DNA of 64,000 nt from Belnapia arida (GCF_016773205.1 NZ_JAETWB010000001.1:1178001-1242000), one strand, 5' to 3'. Positions 42,294-53,612 are shown, numbered from the stretch's first letter. Numbers and translations: made by a program. The notes: a model not told the origin generated them from the sequence alone.

Positions 42294-43039
42294 CGGAATC
42301 CTTCCTCGCGCAGGCGGTCGGAGAGCACCTTCACCTGGATGTCGAGCGCCGCGCTCTCCTCACGCGTCAGCCGCCCGCGGAGTTCCTGCGCCGTCGTTGC
42401 CAAATCATCGAGAAGGATGGGCAGCCCCTCGGGCGGGGCGGCACCGGCCTCCAGGCGCTCGACGATGCGCTCAAGCCCGTCCAGATGGACGGTCAGGAAG
42501 CGCCGGGCCTGGGGCAGGCGGTCCGGATGGGCGGTGAGGTCGTCGAGCACGCCCTCCATCGCCGAGGCTACGCCCTGGAGCTTCCCGTCGCCGCGCCGCG
42601 CCGCCACCGCCTCGATGCGGGCGAGGCGCAGGCGGCTCTCCTCGATCGGGCCGGGCGGCGGCGGGGGCGGCTCGGGCGGCGGGGGCGGGGCGGTCTCGGG
42701 CAGCGCCCGGTACATCATCCGCGTGCCGAAGAGGGCGCCTGTCGCCATGATGAGCGACATCGGAATCCCGAGATGCCCGGCCATCTGCGCGGAGAGCCCA
42801 GTGCCGACGGCCATCAGCCAGGCCGCGCGATGCGAATCGCCCTGGCGGCCGCGCCGCAGGGCGCGGGCGGCCAGCAGGCTGCCGCCGAAGCCGAGCGCAG
42901 CGCCCGTCACGCCCCGCTCGTTCCCGTCGATGGCGAAGAGCAGCGCAGCCGGCAGCAGCGGCGAGGCGAAGATCGGCAGTGCCAGCCCGCGCCAGCGAGT
43001 GCGCAGCCCGATCCAGGCGCCGAGGGCCCGGTCCAGCAT
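42290..43039 (-). CDS. XpaC-like 5-bromo-4-chloroindolyl phosphate hydrolysis family protein
   Basis: 249-residue protein from ATG 43039, which overlaps the stop of the 49-residue gene upstream; the frame stays open far beyond but over an unrelated gene. About three hydrophobic segments occupy residues 20-115 (LPIFASPLLPAALLFAIDG and following), then a proline linker, then a helical region (KLQGVASAMEGVLDDLTAHPD, RRFLTVHLDGLERIVERLE). The layout matches XpaC, commonly co-encoded with TelA. It probably anchors TelA at the membrane (inference). Confidence 0.82.
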   Translation of the reverse strand: MLDRALGAWIGLRTRWRGLALPIFASPLLPAALLFAIDGNERGVTGAALGFGGSLLAARALRRGRQGDSHRAAWLMAVGTGLSAQMAGHLGIPMSLIMATGALFGTRMMYRALPETAPPPPPEPPPPPPGPIEESRLRLARIEAVAARRGDGKLQGVASAMEGVLDDLTAHPDRLPQARRFLTVHLDGLERIVERLEAGAAPPEGLPILLDDLATTAQELRGRLTREESAALDIQVKVLSDRLREEGFR

Positions 43040-43188
43040 CAGCCGAACAGCCCGCCGATGCTGCGGAAGAGGGCGACGATGCCGACCAGCCAGGTCGTGG
43101 CGGTCAGCAGAACGCCGCCCCAGGCCCAAACCAGCGGCGTGGTGAGCGGCGGGGAGACGGGAAGGGAGGTCACGTTGCGTTCGGCCAT
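43039..43188 (-). CDS. 49-residue predicted membrane protein
   Basis: Small open frame from ATG 43188 ending TGA at 43039-43041, where it overlaps the start of the XpaC-like gene. The peptide has a short polar start (MAERNVTSLPVSPP), then one hydrophobic span (GGVLLTATTWLVGIVALF) and a glycine-rich end. No family is recognised. Tight coupling to XpaC and TelA, and a single membrane segment, suggest a third subunit of that system. It is divergent from a dehydrogenase gene 79 nt away. Confidence 0.65.
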   Translation of the reverse strand: MAERNVTSLPVSPPLTTPLVWAWGGVLLTATTWLVGIVALFRSIGGLFG

Positions 43189-43267
43189 GGCGGGTCGTTA
43201 GATCGCCCTCGGGAAGGCCGGGATCAAGCCACCTTCCCGGGCGGAACGTCACGGAAGGACGATTTTC

Positions 43268-44194
43268 ATGGAGCAGATCGCAGTGGTGGGCGCCGGGCTG
43301 ATCGGGCGCGCCTGGGCCATCGTCTTCGCCCGCGCCGGCCACCCCGTCCGCCTCTGGGACAAGGCGCCGGGCGTGGCGGAGCGGGCGCTGGAGCTGATCG
43401 GCGAGAGCCTCGCCGACCTGCATGCCGCGGGCCTCGTCACCGAGGCGCCCGCCGCCATCGCCGCACGCGTCACGGCCGCGGCGACGCTGGCGGAGTGCGT
43501 CGCGGGTGCCGTCCATGTGCAGGAGAACGGGCCGGAACGGCTCGGGCCGAAGCAGGAGCTCTTCGCCGAGCTGGACCGGCTCTGCGGGCCGGAGGTGGTG
43601 CTGGCCTCCTCCACCAGCGGCATCCCGGCGAGCGAGTTCACGGGGAACCTTCCCGGCCGCGGTCGCTGCCTCGTCGCCCATCCGGTGAACCCGCCCTATC
43701 TCATCCCGCTGGTCGAGCTGGTGGGCGCACCCTGGACCGATGCCGCGGCGGTTGCGCGGACACGCGCGCTGATGGAACGCGTCGGCCAGGTGCCGGTCAC
43801 GGCGCACAAGGAAACGCGCGGCTTCGTGCTCAACCGCCTGCAGGCGGCGCTGGTCGCAGAGGCCTTCCGCATGGTGCGCGATGGGGTGATGTCGGCCGAG
43901 GATGTCGATGCCTGCGTGAAGGACGGGCTCGGCCTGCGCTGGTCCTTCATGGGGCCCTTCGAGACCATCGACCTGAATGCGCCGGGTGGCGTCGCCGATT
44001 ACGTCGAGCGTTTCGGGCCGCTGATGGGCGGCATCACCGAAGAGCAGACGCCCTACCTGTACGACCAGGAGACGGTTGGGCGGGTCGCGGGGGAGCGGCG
44101 GGCGGCCTTGCCGCTCGACGGCATCGAGGGACGGAGCGCCTGGCGTGACCGGCGGCTGATGGCGCTCATCGCGCATAAGCGCGGGCAGTCTTGA
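43268..44194 (+). CDS. 3-hydroxyacyl-CoA dehydrogenase-like enzyme (L-gulonate/carnitine 3-dehydrogenase type)
   Basis: 308-residue single-unit HAD-family dehydrogenase. The NAD motif VGAGLIGRAWAIVFARAGHPV is at residues 6-26. The catalytic His lies in VAHPVNPPYLIPLVELV, and ASSTSGI supplies the catalytic Ser. NRLQAALVAEAFRMV and WSFMGPFETIDLNAPGG follow. Length and motifs fit lambda-crystallin/L-gulonate 3-dehydrogenase or L-carnitine dehydrogenase rather than fatty acid oxidation enzymes. The substrate is not decidable. GAAGGACG precedes the start. Confidence 0.87.
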   Translation: MEQIAVVGAGLIGRAWAIVFARAGHPVRLWDKAPGVAERALELIGESLADLHAAGLVTEAPAAIAARVTAAATLAECVAGAVHVQENGPERLGPKQELFAELDRLCGPEVVLASSTSGIPASEFTGNLPGRGRCLVAHPVNPPYLIPLVELVGAPWTDAAAVARTRALMERVGQVPVTAHKETRGFVLNRLQAALVAEAFRMVRDGVMSAEDVDACVKDGLGLRWSFMGPFETIDLNAPGGVADYVERFGPLMGGITEEQTPYLYDQETVGRVAGERRAALPLDGIEGRSAWRDRRLMALIAHKRGQS

Positions 44195-44247
44195 CCGGGC
44201 GATCCGGCGGGGGTTGCCTCTCCGCAACCAGAGGGAGGAGCAGGGCC

Positions 44248-45405
44248 ATGCAGGCGATCGGCAAGCTGCTGGATGATGCCGTGAACAGTGGCGCCGTGGC
44301 CGGCGTCGTCGCCGTCGCCGGCAATGCGGCGGGGACGCTTTACGAGGGCGCGGCCGGCTTCCGCTCCGCGGCCGGCGGCGAGGCGATGACGCTCGATACC
44401 GTTGGCTGGATCGCCAGCATGACCAAGGCCATCACCAGCGTCGCCGCCCTGCAGCAGGTCGAGGAAGGCCGGCTCGCCCTCGACGAGCCGATCGCGGAGG
44501 TGCTCCCCGACCTCGCCAGCCCGCGGGTGCTGGAGGGTTTCTCCGCGGCCGGCGAGCCGATCCTTCGCCCGGCCCGCGGCGCCGTCACGCTTCGCCAGTT
44601 GCTGACCCATACCAGCGGCTTCAGCTACCCGATGTGGAATGCGGATATCGGCCGCTACATGCAGATGACGGGCATACCCGGCGTTGCCTCGCGCAAATTG
44701 CAGGCGCTGGCCCTGCCGCTGGTCGCCGACCCGGGCACGGCCTGGCATTACGGCATCGGCATCGACTGGGCCGGCCTCGCCGTCGAGGCCGTCACCGGGC
44801 GGCGGCTCGGCGATGTGATCGAGGAGCGCATCACCGGTCCGCTCGGGATGCACGACACGAGCTTCCGCCCCGGGTCTGGGCAGCGCGCACGGTTCTCGGC
44901 AATGCACAGCCGTGGCGCGGACGGACGGCTCGCCCCGATCCCCTTCCCGATCCCGGAGGAGCAGGAGTTCGACATGGGCGGCGGCGGCCTCTACGGCACG
45001 GCGCCCGACTACCTTCGCTTCTGCCGCATGGTGCTGAACGGCGGGACGCTGGACGGGGCGCGCATCCTCGACCCCGGCACGGTGGAGGCGCTCGGCCGCA
45101 ACCAGATGGGCGAGCTGCTGGTCGGGCCGCTCGCCACGGCGCAGCCCGGCGTCTCGCATGATGCGGAGTTCTTCCCTGGCCAGCGCAAGCGCTGGAGCCT
45201 TGCCTTCATGCTGAACGAGGAAGCGCATCCCGAAGGGGGCCGCGCGGCGGGCAGCATGGCCTGGGCGGGACTCGGCAACACCTATTACTGGATCGACCCG
45301 GCGCATGACCGCTGCGGCGTGCTGCTGACCCAGACCTTCCCCTTCGCCGATCCGCGCATCCTCAACCTGCTCGCCGCCTTCGAGCGGGCGGTCTATGCGG
45401 GGTGA
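44248..45405 (+). CDS. Serine hydrolase (beta-lactamase/esterase family), cytoplasmic
   Basis: 385-residue protein from ATG 44248, which follows GAGGGAGGAGCAGG. It carries the SMTK nucleophile motif (about residue 57), the LLTHTSGFSYP block, the tyrosine motif WHYGIGIDWAG and GGGGLYGTAPDYLRF. There is no signal peptide, unlike the lipoprotein paralogue at 39310-40557. It is best called an EstB-type esterase. It lies 53 nt after the dehydrogenase gene and may be co-transcribed. Confidence 0.9.
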   Translation: MQAIGKLLDDAVNSGAVAGVVAVAGNAAGTLYEGAAGFRSAAGGEAMTLDTVGWIASMTKAITSVAALQQVEEGRLALDEPIAEVLPDLASPRVLEGFSAAGEPILRPARGAVTLRQLLTHTSGFSYPMWNADIGRYMQMTGIPGVASRKLQALALPLVADPGTAWHYGIGIDWAGLAVEAVTGRRLGDVIEERITGPLGMHDTSFRPGSGQRARFSAMHSRGADGRLAPIPFPIPEEQEFDMGGGGLYGTAPDYLRFCRMVLNGGTLDGARILDPGTVEALGRNQMGELLVGPLATAQPGVSHDAEFFPGQRKRWSLAFMLNEEAHPEGGRAAGSMAWAGLGNTYYWIDPAHDRCGVLLTQTFPFADPRILNLLAAFERAVYAG

Positions 45406-45706
45406 GCCGATCCTCAACGGCTCAAACCTTGAAGGTGGCTTCCGCCAAACCTTTGAAAAGGTTGCAGCAATGGTCCGAATTTGAAGGATTTTATCGTTGA
45501 GGCGCCTGGTGATGAGGCACCACCTTGGGCAAAAGTTCCTAATAACAGGATTGGGGCCAGGGCGGCAAGGGGTTAGGATCGGTCTCGTCGCGACCGCAGC
45601 CGGACCAGCATGCTCATCCGGCTAGGCGATGCCACGCTACTCGCCGCCGACCGCAACCTCGCCTGAAGCCTCGCCCCGTCGGCGCGGCGGCCGACGGCCT
45701 GAGGCT
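45406..45706. other. Gene-free gap with hairpins
   Basis: 301 nt between convergent genes. It is richer in A and T than its surroundings (for example TTTGAAGGATTTTATCG near 45480). A small hairpin AACCTT-TGAA-AAGGTT lies at 45448-45463, a likely terminator for the esterase gene, and a TGGTG/CACCA dyad is near 45510-45525. No credible reading frame, RNA gene or insertion-sequence end was seen. Confidence 0.5.
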
Positions 45707-45710
45707 TCAG
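45663..45710 (-). terminator. Long compound hairpin overlapping the dppC-like stop codon
   Basis: Outer arms CTGAAGCCTC (45663-45672) and GAGGCTTCAG (45701-45710) pair perfectly. An inner stem CCGTCGGC/GCCGACGG with a 6-nt loop sits inside a 3x3 internal loop. The stop codon of the minus-strand peptide permease gene (45707-45709) is inside the outer arm. There is no T-tract. Confidence 0.5.
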
Positions 45711-46564
45711 CGCCGCTCCCCGCGCGGATCGAGCGCGTCGCGGAGGCCGTCGCCCATCAGGTTGAAGGCGAGCACGACGAGGAAGATCGCGAGGCCGGGG
45801 AAAATCGCCAGCCAGGGCGCTTGCGTCAGGAAGCGCTGGGCGCTGTTCAGCATGCTGCCCCAGGACGGCGCGGGCGGCTGCTGGCCGAGGCCGAGGAAGC
45901 TCAGCGAGGCCTCGGCGATGATGGCCTCGGCGATGGAGAGCGTCGCCTGCACCAGCAGCGCCGGGACGATGTTCGGCAGGACGTGGACGAGGCCGAGGCG
46001 CCAGGGCGGGTTGCCCAGCGCCCGGGCCGCTTCCACCCAATCGGTCGCGCGGGCGTCGAGCGCCATGCCGCGGGCGAGCCGGACGAAGATGGGCGAGGCG
46101 GTGACGGCGATCGCCAGCATCGCATTCTCGAGCGCCGGACCGAGGAAGGCGGCCAGCGCGATGGCGAGGATGAGGAAGGGCACCGAGAGCATCGCATCCG
46201 CGATGCGGGCAATCACCGCATCCACCCAGCCGCCGGCGAGGCCGGCCAGCAGGCCGATGGGCACGCCGATCAGCAGCGCGACGGTGACGGAGAGGACGCC
46301 GGCCGCCATCGAGGCGCGGGCGCCGTAGAGCACGCGTGCCAGCACGTCGCGGCCGTTCTCGTCGGTGCCGAACCAGTGCGCGGCGGAGGGCGGCTTGCGG
46401 ATGGCCGTCCAGGAGGTCTGCAAGGGATCGGCCGGCGAGAGCCAGGGGGCGAGCAGCGCAGCGAGCAGGAAGAGGAGGACGACGGCGAGGCCGAAGACGG
46501 CGAGGCGGTGGCGGAGGAAGCGCCGGAGCGCGCGGCGCGCCGGGCTGTCCGAGGCGGCGCTCAT
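45707..46564 (-). CDS. Peptide/nickel-type ABC transporter permease, DppC-like
   Basis: 285-residue permease and last gene of the peptide transporter operon. The N-terminus RRFLRHRLAVFGLAVVLLFLLAALLAPWL and the segment HWFGTDENGRDVLARVLYGARASM are DppC/OppC hallmarks. The EAA loop reads WVEAARALGNPPWRLGLVHVLPN. About six membrane spans are visible. ATG 46564 overlaps the DppB-like stop by 4 nt. Confidence 0.93.
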   Translation of the reverse strand: MSAASDSPARRALRRFLRHRLAVFGLAVVLLFLLAALLAPWLSPADPLQTSWTAIRKPPSAAHWFGTDENGRDVLARVLYGARASMAAGVLSVTVALLIGVPIGLLAGLAGGWVDAVIARIADAMLSVPFLILAIALAAFLGPALENAMLAIAVTASPIFVRLARGMALDARATDWVEAARALGNPPWRLGLVHVLPNIVPALLVQATLSIAEAIIAEASLSFLGLGQQPPAPSWGSMLNSAQRFLTQAPWLAIFPGLAIFLVVLAFNLMGDGLRDALDPRGERR

Positions 46565-47508
46565 GCCGCGCGCAGCCGCGGGTTGACCGCCATGTAGAGC
46601 AGGTCGGCGACGAGGGAGAGGGCGACGAAGATCAGCGCTGTCGCCATCACCACGCCCTGCACCACGGGGTAGTCGCGGTTGAAGACGGCATCGACGATCA
46701 GCTTGCCGAAGCCGGGGATGGTGAACACCTGCTCGGTCAGCACCGCGCCGGCCAGCAGCCGGCCGAATTCGATGGTGCCGAGCGTCACCACCGGGATCAG
46801 CGCGTTGCGCAGCGCGTGCCGCCCGACCACCGCGCGTTCGTCGAGGCCCTTGGCGCGGGCGGTGCGGACATAGTCCTGGCCGAGCGCGCCGAGCATGGCG
46901 GCGCGCGTGTGGCGCATCAGCACGCCGGCGATGCCGGAGCCGAGCACGAAGGCGGGCATGATGGTGGTGGCGAGGCTCTGCAACGGGTCCTCGCTGAGCG
47001 GAACATAGCCCGAGGGCGGAAGCCAGCCGAGCTGCACGCTGAACAGCAGGATCATCATGATGCCGAGCCAGAAATTCGGCATCGAGATGCCGAAGAGGGC
47101 GACGGCGTTGGCCAGCCAGTCGGTCGGCCGGTCGCGCCGCACCGCGGAGAGCACGCCGGCCGGGATGCCGATGGCGAGCGCGATGAGGAAGGCCATCACC
47201 GCGAGCTGGAAGGTGACGGGCAGCTTCTCCAGGATGAGCTGCGCCACCGGCTGGCGGATGCGCCAGGAGAAGCCGAAATCGCCCTGCACCGCGCGGGTGA
47301 TCCAGTGGAGGTATTGCTCCGGCAGGGGGCGGTCGAGGAAGAGCTCGGCCCTGATCTGCGCCAGCACCTGCGGGTCGCCGCGCTCCTCCCCGGCGAGGAT
47401 CAGCGCCGGGTCGCCGGGCATCAGCTGCTGGAGGCCGAAGATCAGCACCGAAAGGATGAGCAGGGTCGGGACGATCTGCCCGAGCCGGCGGAGAAGCCAG
47501 AGGAGCAT
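46561..47508 (-). CDS. Peptide/nickel-type ABC transporter permease, DppB-like
   Basis: 315-residue permease. It begins MLLWLLRRLGQIVPTLLILSVLIFGL, carries the periplasmic LMPGDPALIL loop, the DppB-type DYVRTARAKGLDERAVVGRHALRNALIP EAA loop and FTIPGFGKLIVDAVFNRDYP. Six spans are expected. It follows the binding protein gene with a 1-nt gap and overlaps the next permease. Confidence 0.93.
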   Translation of the reverse strand: MLLWLLRRLGQIVPTLLILSVLIFGLQQLMPGDPALILAGEERGDPQVLAQIRAELFLDRPLPEQYLHWITRAVQGDFGFSWRIRQPVAQLILEKLPVTFQLAVMAFLIALAIGIPAGVLSAVRRDRPTDWLANAVALFGISMPNFWLGIMMILLFSVQLGWLPPSGYVPLSEDPLQSLATTIMPAFVLGSGIAGVLMRHTRAAMLGALGQDYVRTARAKGLDERAVVGRHALRNALIPVVTLGTIEFGRLLAGAVLTEQVFTIPGFGKLIVDAVFNRDYPVVQGVVMATALIFVALSLVADLLYMAVNPRLRAA

Positions 47509-47509
47509 G

Positions 47510-49011
47510 CTAGTTCAGCCGCAGCCCTTGCGGGCGGATCAGGCCGTCGGCGACGGGGACGAAGCCGCTGAGCCGCGATGTGTGGGCGACGATGTTCTTG
47601 CGGTGCCAAAGGATGATGCGGCTGCGGTCCTGGCGCAACGCGATCTCGAAGATGCGGCCGTAGAGGGCGCGGCGGGCGGCGACATCGGTTTCGGTGCGGG
47701 CGGCATCCAGCAGGCGGTCGACCTCCGGGTTGGCGTATTTGCCGTCGTTCTGGCCGCCCTGGCTGTGCAGGAAGGTCCAGGTATTGCCATCCGGGTCGAC
47801 GCGGCCGGACCAGGCGACGAGATAGGTCTCGAACTCGCCGCGATTGGCGGCCTGCAGGCTGCTGGCGAACTCCATGGTGTTCAGCTTCAGGGCGAAGCCG
47901 GCTTCCTGCACCATGGCCTGGATCACCTCGCCGGCCTGGCGGAGGTCGGGGCTGTTCGGCACCGTCATCTCGACCGGGACGGGCGCCGTGACGCCGGCCT
48001 CGCGCAGCAGGGCGCGGGCGCGGGCCAGGTCGCGGCCCTCGGGACGGAAGGCCGGGACGTGATAGGGATTCCCGGGCGGGATGGGCTGCGCCGTCGGCGT
48101 GTAGGCGCCCTCGTAGACCACCTGGTTGACGGCATCGCGGTCGATGGCCAGCTCGAAGGCGGCGCGGAGGCGCGGGTCGCGGGCGATGCCGGCATTGGCG
48201 CGCGGGCCGTTGCCGATGTTGAAGACGATGCTCTGGTAGCCGAGCTCGTCATAGGCGGCGACCCGGAGCCGCCGGTTGGCCTGCACCGCCTTCATGTCGT
48301 CCGGCTCGATGGTCTGCACCACCTCCAGCGCGCCGGATTGCAGGTTGGCGAGGCGGACGGTGCTGTCGGGGATCGGCAGAAAGGTGATGCGCGGGATGTG
48401 GATGCGCGCGGCGTCCCAGTAGCCGTCGAAGCGCTCCACCACGATGCGGTCCTGCGCCACGCGCTCGACCAGGCGGTAGGGGCCGGCGCAGACGGGCGCG
48501 TTGCCAAAATTGCGGCCGGCGGCCTCGGCGGCCTTCGGGCTGACGATCATCCCGGCGCGGTCGGTGAGCTGGGAGAGGAAGGGGGAGGAGGGCACCTTGA
48601 GGCGGATGCGGAGGGTGCGCGGATCGACCACCTCAGCGGACTCCATCGCGCCGATCTCGCTGCGGCGGAAGCTGCCCGACAGGGTGAGGTGGCGGTTGAG
48701 CGAGTAGCGCACCGCCTCCGCATCCATCGGCTCGCCATCGTGGAAGCGGACGCCTTCACGGAGGGTGATGCGAAGCGTCTTCGGGTCCTCCCAGGCATGG
48801 CCGGAGGCGAGTTGCGGGACGATCTCCAGCCGTTCGTTGATGTCGAAGAGCTTGTCGCAGAGCGTGGCGAAGACGATGCGGCCGACGAAGGTGCGGGCGA
48901 GCGTCGGGTCGAGGATGTCGGGATCCTCGCGGAGGCCGATGCGCAGGGTCTGCGCGTCCGCCGCCCCGGCGAGGGCGAGGGAGGCGAGGGCGGCGAGGAG
49001 GGTTCGGCGGA

Positions 49012-49015
<4 letters not shown>
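47510..49015 (-). CDS. Peptide-type ABC transporter substrate-binding protein (SBP family 5)
   Basis: 501-residue periplasmic protein from ATG 49015; the frame continues upstream through the ATPase gene but only this start is followed by a signal peptide ([20 protein letters not shown]). Family 5 features are [60 protein letters not shown] and [12 protein letters not shown]. Ligands of this family are di- or oligopeptides, nickel or glycosides. The start overlaps the upstream ATPase stop by 4 nt. Confidence 0.93.
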
Positions 49016-51023
<2,008 letters not shown>

Positions 51024-51095
51024 CAGCCGGCAGGGCGGAAGCGCGTCATTCCCCGGACAGTGACATGCCGGCGCGGGGGCGCAAGACGCGATCGC

Positions 51096-51878
51096 CTACC
51101 GCGCGGTGCGGGCCTGTGCGCTGCGGAGCGGGACTAAGCCCTGCTGGCTGTAGGCGCGGGCCCCGTAGCCCTCGAGCGTCTCCGCCACCTGCTCGTAGCG
51201 GGTGCTGTGGCGGAGCTGCAGGCCGGCATAGGCGGTGCCGGTGTTCGCGCCGTCGTCCGGACGGTTGTAGATGAAGCCATAGGTCGGATAGACGCGGCCG
51301 AAGGCGCTGTCGTCGCGACCGGACTGGACGCGCACCTCGGACCAATCGTTCCGGTCGGAGACGTCGATCACGCTGACATCCTGCATGACCGTGCCGCGGC
51401 GGATACCGGGGCCGCCCCAATTGGCATGGTCGATGCGGACCTCGCGTGGGGCAACCACGCGACGGACCACGGCGACATGGCCGCGGGACATGCCACCCGT
51501 GGCGCGGAAGGCCATGACGGAGCCGGGCTCCGGCCGCTGGCCACGATCATATAGGCCGGCGGCATTGGACCACCAGTCGCCGCCATTGCCGCTGACCTGC
51601 ATGCCGGTGACGGCGCGGGCATAGGGGACGCAGGAGATGCCGCCGCTCTCGGCCAGGGCGGCGGCGAGGCGGACCTGGTTGCGGCGGGCGGTGTGAAGGC
51701 GGCTCGTGGCCCGGTGCGGCACGACATAGGCCTGATGCGCCGTCATGCCGACCTTCGGCACCGCGTCCGGGCCAGGGCGCTGCTGGGCTTGGTCCCGCTG
51801 CGTGGCCATGGCGTCCCCCGACGCCGCCAGCGCACCGATCACCACGCACCACGCCATTGCCGTACGATGCATCCGCAT
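51096..51878 (-). CDS. Secreted CHAP-domain protein (putative amidase/peptidoglycan hydrolase)
   Basis: About 260 residues; several ATGs (51884, 51878, 51872) precede the signal peptide HRTAMAWCVVIGALAASGDAMA and 51878 is chosen for spacing to GGGGG. The CHAP domain shows the catalytic Cys in GGISCVPYARAVTG, a DWWSNAAGLYDRGQRPEPGSVMAF segment, the His in SRGHVAVVRRVV and the third residue in DHANWG. All three active-site positions are retained. The protein is likely periplasmic or secreted and trims peptidoglycan cross-links, and may be self-limiting in cell separation. Confidence 0.85.
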   Translation of the reverse strand: MRMHRTAMAWCVVIGALAASGDAMATQRDQAQQRPGPDAVPKVGMTAHQAYVVPHRATSRLHTARRNQVRLAAALAESGGISCVPYARAVTGMQVSGNGGDWWSNAAGLYDRGQRPEPGSVMAFRATGGMSRGHVAVVRRVVAPREVRIDHANWGGPGIRRGTVMQDVSVIDVSDRNDWSEVRVQSGRDDSAFGRVYPTYGFIYNRPDDGANTGTAYAGLQLRHSTRYEQVAETLEGYGARAYSQQGLVPLRSAQARTAR

Positions 51879-52119
51879 ACCCATCCCCCTGCACGCGCGG
51901 GCCGCTTCCCCTCGCGACGCTGTAACCTCGCGACACAATCGGGGTTATCCGGGTCGCAAATGTCTCGCGCAACCGGGAGCGGGAAAACCTTGGGGAATCC
52001 GGCGTGATTTACCCGAAGAGGCGCCGGTTACTGGTCCGTGAACGGAGGATCGTCCTAGACGAGGTCTCAGAAATGAGTTTTGCAACAGTGTGACGGCTGG
52101 CATGCAACAGTCGCGAAAA

Positions 52120-52143
52120 GGGCGGCACCCGGAGGTGCCGCCC
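52120..52143 (-). terminator. Rho-independent terminator of the RidA gene
   Basis: Perfect 10-bp arms GGGCGGCACC/GGTGCCGCCC around a 4-nt loop, followed on the minus strand by TTTTCGCG. It begins 17 nt past the RidA stop. This is the clearest intrinsic terminator in the window. Confidence 0.85.
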
Positions 52144-52160
52144 ATGCGAGTCATGCCTGG

Positions 52161-52511
52161 TCAGCGGCAGGCAGTGACCATGATCTCAACCAAGTGGCGA
52201 GGATCGGCCATATTGGCCTCAACGCAGGCACGAGCCGGGCGGCCGGCATCGCCAAGCCACTCGACCCAGACCTTGTTCATCGCATCGCGGTCGGTGATGT
52301 GCTTCAGCCAGATCTGCGCGGTCAGCAGGCGGGTGGTGTCGGTGCCGTTGGCCTCGAGCGCGGCGGTGATCTTGTCGAGGACCTGCTTCGTCTGGCCGGT
52401 GACGTCCAGCGAGAGGTCGTCGGCGGTCATGCCGGCCAGGTAGACGAAATTATGATACTCGACGGAACCCGAGAGAATCGTGTTGCTGCCCTGGCGGGTG
52501 ATCTTCGACAT
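52161..52511 (-). CDS. RidA/YjgF family protein
   Basis: 116-residue protein from ATG 52511, after AAGGAGGGG. RidA-family elements are present: VEYHNFVYLAGMTADD, DVTGQTKQVLDKITAALEANGTD, and the C-terminal GRPARACVEANMADPRHLVEIMVTA with the conserved arginine that holds the imine carboxylate. RidA proteins hydrolyse reactive enamine/imine intermediates. The protein is slightly shorter than typical and is the only gene before a terminator. Confidence 0.88.
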   Translation of the reverse strand: MSKITRQGSNTILSGSVEYHNFVYLAGMTADDLSLDVTGQTKQVLDKITAALEANGTDTTRLLTAQIWLKHITDRDAMNKVWVEWLGDAGRPARACVEANMADPRHLVEIMVTACR

Positions 52512-52588
52512 CGGCTGCCCCTCCTTCAAGGAAGGGCCGTTCTAGGGCCGGGTCACGGCAGCGACAAGACGCGCGGTCAGGCCCCCGC

Positions 52589-53563
52589 TCAGGCTACCGC
52601 GTAGGTGCTGCCGGAGGCCGCTGCGCCGATCATCGTCTCGAAGACGGCGACGCCGTGGATCGCCTGCTCGACGGGCAGCGGGTAGGCGGGGCCGCCGGCC
52701 GTGGCGGCGGCGAAGGCCTCCAGCTCGGCCGCCTCGATATCCACCTTGTCGAAGTCGCGGGCCCAGCCCTGGCCCTCGACGGGGGTGAAGACGAGGCGGT
52801 CCTGGCCCTGCATCTCCAGATGACCCTTGGTGCCGAACAGGGCGACGCGCCAGTAGCGCGCGGTCAGCGATAGCGTCGCGAAGTTGCAGGTGGCGCCGGA
52901 GGCGAAGCGCGCCAGCATCGCCGTGGTGTCGTCGATATGCGGCGAGACGCGGGGGAAGGACTGCACGGTGACCTCGCCTATGGGGCCCATCAGGTTCACC
53001 AGCATGTCGATCATGTGGATGCCCATGGCGCCCATGCCGCCGAGCGGGCTCTCCTCGCGGTCGGCGCGCCACATGCCGGGCTTCCAGGCGAAGGCGCCGG
53101 GGCCGCTGATATGGCCCTCGGCATGCAGGACGGTGCCGAGCTCGCCCTCGGCGAGCATGCGCTTCATCTCGAGCGTCGCGGGGAGGAAGCGGCGGTTGTG
53201 GCCGAGGGCCAGCACCACGCCGGCCTGGCGGCAGGCGGCGACGCAGGCCTCGGCGCTGGCCTTGCTGAGGGTGAAGGGCTTCTCGACGAAGACATGCTTG
53301 CCGGCGGCGGCGGCGGCGATGACCTGCTCGGCATGCTGCTTGTGCGGCGTGGCGAGCGCCACGGCCTTCACCTCGGGGTCGGCGAGCACGGCCTCGTAGC
53401 TTGGGTGCAGGCGGATGCCCTGCTCGGCGGCCCAGTCCGTCGCCTTCGACAGGGTGCCGGTGGTGCCGGCGACGAAGCGGAGGCCCGCCCCGTTCTTCCG
53501 CTGCACGCTCTCCACCAGGGTTCGGCCCCAGCGGCCCATGCCGATGATCGCGGTGTTCAACAT
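52589..53563 (-). CDS. Gfo/Idh/MocA-family oxidoreductase
   Basis: 324-residue NAD(P)-dependent oxidoreductase. The N-terminal Rossmann motif NTAIIGMGRWGRTLVES (residues 3-19), the catalytic-region EKPF lysine in GKHVFVEKPFTLS, and LGHNRRFLPATLEMKRML are typical. GGMGAMGIHMIDMLVNLMG gives the conserved His of the active site. Substrates in this family are sugars and inositols. It is 77 nt from the RidA gene on the same strand and 49 nt from the hydrolase gene. Confidence 0.9.
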   Translation of the reverse strand: MLNTAIIGMGRWGRTLVESVQRKNGAGLRFVAGTTGTLSKATDWAAEQGIRLHPSYEAVLADPEVKAVALATPHKQHAEQVIAAAAAGKHVFVEKPFTLSKASAEACVAACRQAGVVLALGHNRRFLPATLEMKRMLAEGELGTVLHAEGHISGPGAFAWKPGMWRADREESPLGGMGAMGIHMIDMLVNLMGPIGEVTVQSFPRVSPHIDDTTAMLARFASGATCNFATLSLTARYWRVALFGTKGHLEMQGQDRLVFTPVEGQGWARDFDKVDIEAAELEAFAAATAGGPAYPLPVEQAIHGVAVFETMIGAAASGSTYAVA

Positions 53564-53612
53564 GATGAGGTGTCCTGCGTTTCGGCCGGGACACTAACCG
53601 CGCCGCTGCCGC

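Noticed and set aside
45573-46040. Minus-strand frame covering the 45.4-45.7 kb gap
   Set aside because: It overlaps the permease gene in another frame and its Arg/Pro-rich product has no family features.
52081-52111. Direct repeat TGCAACAGT twice, 22 nt apart, near the RidA terminator
   Set aside because: Only two short copies, past the end of the transcript; no regulator or mobile-element context.
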